A DNA stretch of 46,809 nt, taken from assembly GCA_016234265.1 (NCBI GenBank), contig JACRFW010000004.1, positions 1 to 46,809 of the forward strand, given 5' to 3'. The DNA comes from Candidatus Magasanikiibacteriota bacterium (lineage in GTDB: Bacteria > Patescibacteriota > Patescibacteriia > Magasanikbacterales > GWA2-37-8). The notes beneath the pieces are model-generated. The model saw only the letters and a program-made list of their open reading frames with translations. It ran no database searches and was not told where the DNA came from. Position 1 is the first letter of the stretch; every line of letters begins with the position of its first letter. This document shows, in pieces, positions 40,778 through 46,809 of this stretch. The translations under genes and the position numbers were made by a program.

Positions 40778-41773
40778 CTAAATAGAAATTATCGCCTGGA
40801 TCCACTTCTCCCGATCATTGATCGGCAAAATTTTTACCTTGTCACTCGGTTTGAGTTCGTGGTTGGCCACGCCGACGTCGTTCATGATTATTGGCGTACC
40901 GGCGGCGTAGGCTTCCATAGCGACCCTACTGTAACTTTCGCTTAAACTCGGGATCAACAAACAGTCAGCGGTAGAGTAATAACCTTGCAATTCATCTGCC
41001 CATCCTTTACAAATAATGTTACGACTCAAATTTTTTTTCTCAATTATTTCTCTAATCTTGGTCAGCTGCGAACCTTCGCCCAAAATTAACAACCCGTAAT
41101 TTAGTCCGCGTTGCGTTACAATTTCTCCAAAAACATCAATGAGCCACTCAACATTTTTAACTTCTTCAAGTCTGCCTACATACAAAAAACGTTTTACAAA
41201 AGTGGTATATTCATTTTTAAGATCACGCACTTGCCGGGTAACTAGGTGTCCCAAATCAAAAGTTGGCACCGGTTTCATGTAAATTTTACGTGCATCTATG
41301 CCTAAATCTCCAAGGCTCTTCCGCACGCGCTCACTTACTACTCGCACCCTGTCCGCAGCGAGAATATTTTTCTTGCCAAATAAAAAATAACCAATTCTAT
41401 TTTTAATTGACTTTTTATAATAGTCAGAACTATAAAAATCACCGTGCAACTGAACTTCTAAGGTCACACCAATTTTTTTCTTAAGCCACCGTCCAATATT
41501 GCCGATGAATGAGGGGTCCTGGACGGTAACAAATTTTATTTCGTATTTTTTTATAAGTTCAAGCCCCATTTTTTTCAGACGAAATAACTGCTGTAATTTA
41601 TTGCCTCCCGTGGAGAACGCTTGTACGGTATTACTCAGTTGTATTTCTTTTTTTTCAAAAGACGGCACTAAAATAAAAAGCTCGTCGGTCTTTCCATACT
41701 CAATCATGCGTTTGGCTACGGCTGAGGCGGAATCGAGGATCTTTTTGTCCAAACTGATCATCAGCTGGCGCAT
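40778..41773 (-). CDS. GT4 family glycosyltransferase
   Basis: 331 aa GT-B protein, on the short side. KFVTVQDPSFIGNIGRWL is in the acceptor half, RFLYVGRLEEVKNVEWLIDVF opens the donor half, and SLSESYSRVAMEAYAAGTPIIMND is the donor-site E-x7-E region. ATG 41773 overlaps the previous gene by 13 nt. An alternative ATG at 41761 would form a TGATG stop-start coupling. The sugar is unknown. Confidence 0.86.
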   Translation of the reverse strand: MRQLMISLDKKILDSASAVAKRMIEYGKTDELFILVPSFEKKEIQLSNTVQAFSTGGNKLQQLFRLKKMGLELIKKYEIKFVTVQDPSFIGNIGRWLKKKIGVTLEVQLHGDFYSSDYYKKSIKNRIGYFLFGKKNILAADRVRVVSERVRKSLGDLGIDARKIYMKPVPTFDLGHLVTRQVRDLKNEYTTFVKRFLYVGRLEEVKNVEWLIDVFGEIVTQRGLNYGLLILGEGSQLTKIREIIEKKNLSRNIICKGWADELQGYYSTADCLLIPSLSESYSRVAMEAYAAGTPIIMNDVGVANHELKPSDKVKILPINDREKWIQAIISI

Positions 41774-42876
41774 ACTTCTTCTAATATTTTTTTAGTCTCT
41801 GCGATCATAGTCTCAAAACGAAAACGTTTGGCAAATTCCGCTGTAACTGGTTCTGCCGGATGAAGCAGCGCGTTATTCAAGCACTCCTTGATAGCGCCAA
41901 CATCGTTCCAAGGAAACAAATAATTGTCCGCTAAAACTTCCGGGTTACCACCAATACGGCTAGCGATAGTGGTGCGACCAAGAAAGCGCGCTTCCAACAA
42001 TATATGTGACAAACCTTCGTACCCACTATTTAAAACCACCACATCAGCGGCTGCAATATACGAGAGCGCCCCCGCGCGTGGTACGTTGCCGAAGAATGAT
42101 ACCGTCGAAAACAAACCTAATTCTTTCTGAATAGCTTCTAGTCTACTTCTGTCTGGCCCATCGCCAATAATCTTTAACTTCAGGCCCGGGAACTGCCCCT
42201 GGAGCTCTTTTACAGCCCGCATAACGGCCTCCACGCCCTTCCAGGGCACTAAACGAGCCACGCTCACCACCCAGCGCTCTCCGGCTGGCTTTTCCGCCGG
42301 TTTAACCTCAGATGGCATCTCAATGGAGTTGTAGACCACTTCAACCTTATGTCCCGGCGCGCCCCAGCCCTGCACCATACCGGCCAGATATTTGCTCGGC
42401 ACAATCACTCGATCCGCTTTTTGCACCACCAATCTTTCGGCCTTCTGCAATCTACCTACAAAATCTGAATAAGTTTTATTTTGAAATTCATCTACCGATT
42501 CCTTAACACCGCATTTAACTACACCTTGTTCCCAAGCATAGTCCCCTACCACTTTGACGACAAATTTTTTATGTAACACTCGCGCTACGATCGATGTTGG
42601 CCAACCGGCATTGACCGGGCCCATAGCATAAATAAGGTCAACTTTCAGAGCGTGCCTAAACAACAGCCAAAAATATTGCAAATAACGCGATCGTTTGTTC
42701 GTAGACGACACACAATACATAGGACATGTAACAACCGTTTTATCAGACTGCGGGTTGAGCGAAACAATACAAACTTCTACGCCTTGTTTTACCAGCTCGT
42801 TCGCAAGCGTTACCGAATAGGTGGCCGGTCCGCCGGCTTGAGGGGGGAAAATATCCGCGGCAATGAGTATCTTCAT
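41761..42876 (-). CDS. GT4 family glycosyltransferase
   Basis: About 371 aa starting MKILIAADIFPPQAGGPATYS, the usual GT4 N-terminus. ATG 42876 forms an ATGA overlap with the previous stop and is preferred to the track's 42924. VVSVARLVPWKGVEAVM and NSGYEGLSHILLEARFLGRTTIAS mark the donor domain. It is cytoplasmic and retaining. The donor is unknown. Confidence 0.88.
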   Translation of the reverse strand: MKILIAADIFPPQAGGPATYSVTLANELVKQGVEVCIVSLNPQSDKTVVTCPMYCVSSTNKRSRYLQYFWLLFRHALKVDLIYAMGPVNAGWPTSIVARVLHKKFVVKVVGDYAWEQGVVKCGVKESVDEFQNKTYSDFVGRLQKAERLVVQKADRVIVPSKYLAGMVQGWGAPGHKVEVVYNSIEMPSEVKPAEKPAGERWVVSVARLVPWKGVEAVMRAVKELQGQFPGLKLKIIGDGPDRSRLEAIQKELGLFSTVSFFGNVPRAGALSYIAAADVVVLNSGYEGLSHILLEARFLGRTTIASRIGGNPEVLADNYLFPWNDVGAIKECLNNALLHPAEPVTAEFAKRFRFETMIAETKKILEEVCAS

Positions 42877-44039
42877 AGGAGAGAACGTATAAAATCCGCC
42901 ATTCGCGGGGCAACGGTACCCCAAGAATAGTCTCGCGCCACGAGCGCGCTGGCATTAGCGCGCAGTTTATCACTCAAAACCGGATCAGTAAGCACGCGCT
43001 CAATTTTTTGCGCGATATCCTCGGCATTGGCCGCCTGACAAAACAAACCGGTTTCCCCGTCTTTTAAAAAATCCGGAATGCCACCCACCGCGGTGGCCAC
43101 CACGGGCACTCCGGCCGCCATGGCCTCAAGAAAAGCGTTGCCCAACCCCTCGGAAAGACTGGGCCGGCAAAAAACATCACTCCCCCACAGATAGGGCGGG
43201 ATATTACGATGAGCAATTTCTCCCAAAAAATGAACGCGTTTGGTAAGCCCAAGCTGCGCGCTCAAGCGCTCAAGCGATGGCTGACGCTCGCCACCACCCA
43301 AAATGACTAGATGAGTATTAGCCGGTAAAAGAGCCGAGGCCAAGAGGAGATCCTCAAGCCCGTTCTTTTTAACCAAGCGGGAAACGGTAATAATAATTTT
43401 GGTATTTTCAGAAATGCCCAACTGCGAGCGCAGTTCCCGCCGAAGCGTGGCCTGGTCGTGACCGAGGGGAGGAGTAAATGTCGGCACCGCCACGCCATTC
43501 GGAATAATGACTGGAGTGTACGAAAAACTAAGTTCAAGAGCCCACCGAGACAAGTATGAACTGATAGCTTGCACCGCGTTGGCTTTTTTGAAGATCTGTT
43601 TAAAATACGGCCAGCACCACCACACATGCTTATAAATATCCCACTTGCTATCCCCTTCTTGCAAAGTAAGCAAAAATGGCACGGTTTTGTTTCTTTTCTT
43701 AAAGCGCAACGCGGCAAAACCGGCATAGCTCGCCATTATGCCCCACACCAGGTCAAATCCGCCAGCTAGCGGACAGAGCTCTTTCGCTTTTTTGTATCCA
43801 GATAAAATTAAACGATATTTGTCCCAGGCGTTGCCCTTGCCAATGCGATATACTTCCACCGCGCCAATTTTTTCGTACTCTGGTGCATCAGGCTTCAGCC
43901 GAGCGGTAATAAGAACAAAAGAAAAATCGTGAGCCAAGCGATCAGTCAGCTCCTTTACCGCCACTTCGGCCCCGCCTACATACGGAAGATAGGCGGTTGA
44001 AAAAATGAGAATCCTTTTTTTTGGCTGGTTCGCTATCAT
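42873..44039 (-). CDS. GT4 family glycosyltransferase
   Basis: 388 aa. The N-terminus is IFSTAYLPYVGGAEVAVKEL, the donor domain has ITVSRLVKKNGLEDLLLA, and the catalytic/donor stretch is SLSEGLGNAFLEAMAAGVPVVATAVGG (canonical E-G...E motif). It overlaps uxs by 4 nt and the next GT4 by 4 nt. It is the second gene of the long unit and could be an early chain-building transferase. Confidence 0.9.
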   Translation of the reverse strand: MIANQPKKRILIFSTAYLPYVGGAEVAVKELTDRLAHDFSFVLITARLKPDAPEYEKIGAVEVYRIGKGNAWDKYRLILSGYKKAKELCPLAGGFDLVWGIMASYAGFAALRFKKRNKTVPFLLTLQEGDSKWDIYKHVWWCWPYFKQIFKKANAVQAISSYLSRWALELSFSYTPVIIPNGVAVPTFTPPLGHDQATLRRELRSQLGISENTKIIITVSRLVKKNGLEDLLLASALLPANTHLVILGGGERQPSLERLSAQLGLTKRVHFLGEIAHRNIPPYLWGSDVFCRPSLSEGLGNAFLEAMAAGVPVVATAVGGIPDFLKDGETGLFCQAANAEDIAQKIERVLTDPVLSDKLRANASALVARDYSWGTVAPRMADFIRSLL

Positions 44040-44986
44040 ACCTGACTTTTCTCAAGCCGGGCACGGAAATCAACAATAGTTTTCTTCAGCCCATCCGCTA
44101 AAGACACCTTCGGCTCCCATTGCAACAGTTTCTTGGCTTTGGTGATATCGGGGCAACGGCGACGAGGATCATCAATTGGTAAATCTTTGTATAGAGGTTT
44201 TTGTTTACTATCGCATAGGTCGCTTATGGTCGCGGCAAAAGTTTGTATTGACATTTCTTGAGGATTGCCTAAATTGATTGGGCCAGTAATTTTTTTATCT
44301 GTTTTCATCATCGCAATAAGCCCGGTCACCAAATCATCAACATAGCAAAAACTCCTGGTTTGCGAACCATCGCCATATAAAGTGAGCGGCTCTTTCTTCA
44401 GCGCTTGAACAATAAAATTAGAAACCACGCGACCATCGTTAAAAGCCATCCGCGGACCGTAGGTGTTAAAAATACGCACCACTTTTATTTCCATCCCGTG
44501 CATACGAAAATAATCAAAGCAGAGCGTCTCGGCTACTCGCTTGCCTTCGTCATAGCAGGCCCTGGGGCCGATTGGGTTCACATTACCGCGATATTCTTCC
44601 ACTTGCGGGTGCACCTCCGGGTCGCCATAGACCTCGGAAGTGGAAGCCTGAAGAAATCTTGCCCCATGTTCCCTAGCCAAACCGAGCATGTTAATCATGC
44701 CGACTGTATTCGCTTTAATGGTATGCACCTGATTGCTCTGGTATTGCACCGGCGAAGCCGGACAGGCCAAATTATAAACTTGATCAATCACACCATCAAT
44801 AAACAGCGGTTCAACAATATCATGTTTAATGAAAGTAAAACGAGGATTGTCGGCGACTCCCTCTAAATTATCCATTGAACCGGTAAACAAATTATCCACG
44901 CACACAACTTCGTGACCTTGCCCGATAATACTCTCAGAGATATATGAGCCGATAAACCCCGCCCCGCCAGTGACCAAAATCCGCAT
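44036..44986 (-). CDS. uxs: UDP-glucuronate decarboxylase (UDP-xylose synthase)-like SDR
   Basis: 316 aa, the typical length of soluble UXS. TGGAGFIGSYI, YNLACPASPVQYQ, STSEVYGDPEVHPQ, YRGNVNPIGPRACYDEGKR (catalytic Y-x-x-x-K) and PRRRCPDITKAKK are the UXS signature. UXS oxidises and decarboxylates UDP-glucuronate to UDP-xylose. No normal UGDH is present here to supply UDP-glucuronate, since the only homologue lacks the catalytic Cys. It is the first gene of the long minus-strand unit, next to the divergent promoter region. Other UXS-like decarboxylases or epimerases remain possible. Confidence 0.88.
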   Translation of the reverse strand: MRILVTGGAGFIGSYISESIIGQGHEVVCVDNLFTGSMDNLEGVADNPRFTFIKHDIVEPLFIDGVIDQVYNLACPASPVQYQSNQVHTIKANTVGMINMLGLAREHGARFLQASTSEVYGDPEVHPQVEEYRGNVNPIGPRACYDEGKRVAETLCFDYFRMHGMEIKVVRIFNTYGPRMAFNDGRVVSNFIVQALKKEPLTLYGDGSQTRSFCYVDDLVTGLIAMMKTDKKITGPINLGNPQEMSIQTFAATISDLCDSKQKPLYKDLPIDDPRRRCPDITKAKKLLQWEPKVSLADGLKKTIVDFRARLEKSQV

Positions 44987-44999
44987 AAATAAGCTACTA

Positions 45000-45049
45000 T
45001 TGTATGAAAATATTAAAGATAGTATGCTATAGTTGGTCTAAAAAGTCAA
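45000..45049. promoter_or_regulatory. Divergent promoter region between uxs and the plus-strand GT4
   Basis: For the plus strand, TTGTAT (45000-45005), a 17-nt spacer and TATGCT (45023-45028) precede the GT4 ATG at 45063. For the minus strand, TTGACT (45044-45049) with a longish 19-nt spacer leads to TACTAT (45019-45024), ahead of uxs at 44986. The two overlap, so initiation may be mutually exclusive. Confidence 0.4.
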
Positions 45050-45062
45050 CTCGCTAAATCCA

Positions 45063-46226
45063 ATGAAACCAACCAAAAAAATCCTCTACGTCATCACCCA
45101 GGGGGAATGGGGCGGCGCGGAACGTTATATCTATGACCTAGCGACCGCCCTCGGGCCTAATTTTGACGTTATAGTGGCTATTGGGGAGCCAAAAGGCCGC
45201 CGAGACCTGCAAAATAAATTAAGCAAAGATGAGCGGATCAGGGTCATACAGCTCTCTCACCTAGTGCGACGAATTACCCCCTACCATGATCTGCGAGCAG
45301 TATTTGAACTGGCAAATCTTTACAAAAAATTACAACCTGATATTATCCACCTGAACAGTTCAAAAGCCGGTATTATCGGGTCGCTGGCTAAAAAACTACT
45401 CCCTGCCCCCTACTCCCTACGCACTGTCTATACCATACATGGCTGGATATTCAACGAGCCCCTCCCCTGGCTTAGAAAAAAGCTGTACTTCTCTCTTGAA
45501 AAATGGACTGCCCGGCTCAAAGATGGCTTTATCGCGCTCTCGTCATTTGAAGCAGAACAGGGCAAAACCCTTCTCAAAATCCCCTCAGATAAAATAACAG
45601 TCATTCCGCATGGGGTGAGCAAACAAAATGCGCCGCTTTCAAAAAAAGAAACGCGTAGCGAACTGGCAAATAAAATTGGCCGCGCACTTTCCGAAAAAAC
45701 TATTTGGGTTGGCTCAATTGCCAACTATCACAAAACGAAGGGGTTGGATGTTCTTATTCAAGCTCTTGCGGAAAAGAAAAACACCCTGCGAGATGTTTTA
45801 TGCCTGCTCATTGGCGGGGGACCAGAAAGAGACCAACTGTCTAAGCTCATTTCTGAAAACCATTTGGAAAATTTAATTTACCTGACCGGAACAATAGCCG
45901 AAGCTAGCCGTTACCTGCCGGCCTTTGACCTATTTGTTCTGCCTTCCCGCAAAGAAGGTCTGCCTTATGCGCTCTTGGAGGCGATGCAGGCACGCGTGCC
46001 GATTATCGCCACGCGCGTGGGGGGTATTCCGGAATTAATTGAAAATAAAAAATCCGGGCTGTTAGTCAGTCCAGATTCGGTGGAAGAATTGGCTGAGGCA
46101 TTGTGTTTTTCTGTTGAAAATCCTGATGCGATGAAAGAGTATGCACAAAACGCTCTCACTCCCCCGCCATTATCGGAAATGGTAGCGCAAACTACTTCTT
46201 GGTACCGGGCGCTTGATCCGCGTTAA
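45063..46226 (+). CDS. GT4 family glycosyltransferase
   Basis: 387 aa. YVITQGEWGGAERYIYDLA is a typical GT4 N-terminus. IIHLNSSKAGIIGSLA resembles the N-acetylhexosamine/EpsD-PglA-like group, and SRKEGLPYALLEAMQARVPIIATRVGG is the donor-binding region. It is the only plus-strand glycosyltransferase, transcribed away from the main unit. Its 3' end overlaps the convergent TPR gene by 35 nt. The sugar donor is unknown. Confidence 0.88.
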   Translation: MKPTKKILYVITQGEWGGAERYIYDLATALGPNFDVIVAIGEPKGRRDLQNKLSKDERIRVIQLSHLVRRITPYHDLRAVFELANLYKKLQPDIIHLNSSKAGIIGSLAKKLLPAPYSLRTVYTIHGWIFNEPLPWLRKKLYFSLEKWTARLKDGFIALSSFEAEQGKTLLKIPSDKITVIPHGVSKQNAPLSKKETRSELANKIGRALSEKTIWVGSIANYHKTKGLDVLIQALAEKKNTLRDVLCLLIGGGPERDQLSKLISENHLENLIYLTGTIAEASRYLPAFDLFVLPSRKEGLPYALLEAMQARVPIIATRVGGIPELIENKKSGLLVSPDSVEELAEALCFSVENPDAMKEYAQNALTPPPLSEMVAQTTSWYRALDPR

Positions 46227-46809
46227 CCATCGCTTCAACCTGCTGCCCTTGGGCATCAAAAACGATGCCTTTTTGTTTTGCCAAATCAAGCATTTCTCTC
46301 GCTTTGGCATTATCCTTATAAAAATTATAAATATACGCCAACCGCCAATAGCCTTCGCCAATGCGATTGTCATCGGTAATAGCCTGCTCCATTATCTGCA
46401 CCGCCTCATCTTTTTTATTAAGTTGAGCCTTGATCGTTGCCAACATATACAAAAGCTGCTGGCGATGGGGGCTATACACCAAACTGGTTGTTAAATAACG
46501 TTCGGCATTAAGCAGATAACGACCATCATTATTCACCACGGATTGCAACTGGCCCACCTGAGCCAGCATCATGTACAGACGAATGTCGCGCGGGTGGAGC
46601 GATAAATTTCTTTCCAGCGCTTCGGTAATGGCGTTAAGCATCTCATTGCTGGTGTCCCGCCCCAGACGAGTATAGGCACGATTAATAACTTCAAGCATTA
46701 CTCTGGCGAGATCGCTCCGGATATCATCAATGTGCGGAGATTCAAAAGTAAGCGCGTCCTTCACAGCCAAAAAACCAGTCAGCGGATCACCGGCCAGCTG
46801 CGTCATAGC
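46192..46809 (-). CDS. TPR-repeat C-terminus, probably of an O-antigen ligase/polymerase-like protein (partial, N-terminus outside window)
   Basis: About 205 residues are visible and the frame is still open at the right edge (GCT precedes the first ATG), so the start is outside the window. Helical TPR-like repeats are visible: NLSLHPRDIRLYMMLAQVGQ, then a TSLVYSPHRQQLLYMLATIKAQ unit and a GEGYWRLAYIYNFYKDNAKA unit. To my knowledge, C-terminal TPRs of this type follow the Wzy/WaaL-like membrane domain in CPR O-antigen ligase family proteins, which would fit this locus, but that domain is not in view. It ends in a charged tail with no TM. Confidence 0.65.
   Translation of the reverse strand, partial: AMTQLAGDPLTGFLAVKDALTFESPHIDDIRSDLARVMLEVINRAYTRLGRDTSNEMLNAITEALERNLSLHPRDIRLYMMLAQVGQLQSVVNNDGRYLLNAERYLTTSLVYSPHRQQLLYMLATIKAQLNKKDEAVQIMEQAITDDNRIGEGYWRLAYIYNFYKDNAKAREMLDLAKQKGIVFDAQGQQVEAMVNADQAPGTKK

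Noticed and set aside
1-46809. TGA recoding (Gracilibacteria/Absconditabacteria code)
   Set aside because: TGA ends several genes at sensible positions with ATGA coupling (for example 23343, 42873), so TGA acts as a stop.
1-46809. CRISPR array, insertion sequence, retron or DGR
   Set aside because: No regularly spaced repeats, transposase, integrase or reverse transcriptase motifs were found in any translated frame.

Overview
The window is a dense surface-glycan biosynthesis locus. It most resembles a Candidate Phyla Radiation (Patescibacteria) genome. This assignment is inferred from gene content and style, not from a marker gene: genes are packed with 1-20 nt gaps or 4-nt ATGA overlaps, most starts have weak or no Shine-Dalgarno, there are many GT4, GT2 and GT-C glycosyltransferases next to AsnB, UbiA and GDP-heptose genes, and base composition is moderate. 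TGA is used as a stop, so the TGA=Gly code of Gracilibacteria/Absconditabacteria does not apply. Almost every gene is on the minus strand, so transcription runs right to left.

Layout from the right: a truncated TPR protein (probably the tail of an O-antigen ligase-like protein) and a lone plus-strand GT4 flank a divergent promoter region near 45.0 kb. From 44986 down to 21277 runs one long minus-strand series: UDP-glucuronate decarboxylase, three GT4s, a UbiA-HAD-SDR trio resembling polyprenyl-phosphoryl-pentose synthesis, more GT4s, polyprenyl-phosphate GT2s, four GT-C membrane transferases, two methyltransferases, AsnB, and a nucleotide-sugar dehydrogenase homologue lacking the catalytic cysteine. 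A near-consensus promoter at 21233-21261 starts a second unit (21205 to 15622): GtrB-like GT2, HddC, HddA, SDR, Gfo/Idh oxidoreductase and an epimerase with a Cys-rich insert.

Between 12.2 and 15.6 kb the locus is interrupted. A plus-strand, very A+T-rich membrane gene and a tRNA-like minihelix lie next to two strongly G+C-rich genes, a HIT-family protein and an inositol-monophosphatase-family protein. Each of these two has its own promoter, leader hairpin, strong AAGGAG site and 3' hairpin. The HIT gene ends in an amber codon followed by an in-frame 28-codon extension.

Left of this, a promoter at 12164-12192 drives apt-gmhA-gmhB, ending at a clear intrinsic terminator. Then come a transaldolase-like gene, a methyltransferase, an MBOAT acyltransferase with a truncated SGNH partner, a cupin, a C-methyltransferase/epimerase fusion, a Gfo/Idh oxidoreductase, a GDPD-like protein, and a GT2/GT-C fusion running off the left edge.

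As a system: GmhA, HddA, GmhB and HddC together make GDP-D-glycero-D-manno-heptose, possibly fed with sedoheptulose-7-P by the transaldolase. The C-methyltransferase/SDR/cupin/Gfo-Idh set looks like branched-chain sugar synthesis. GT4 enzymes build chains in the cytoplasm, while polyprenyl-phosphate sugar synthases supply GT-C enzymes that decorate outside the membrane. MBOAT would O-acylate the product.
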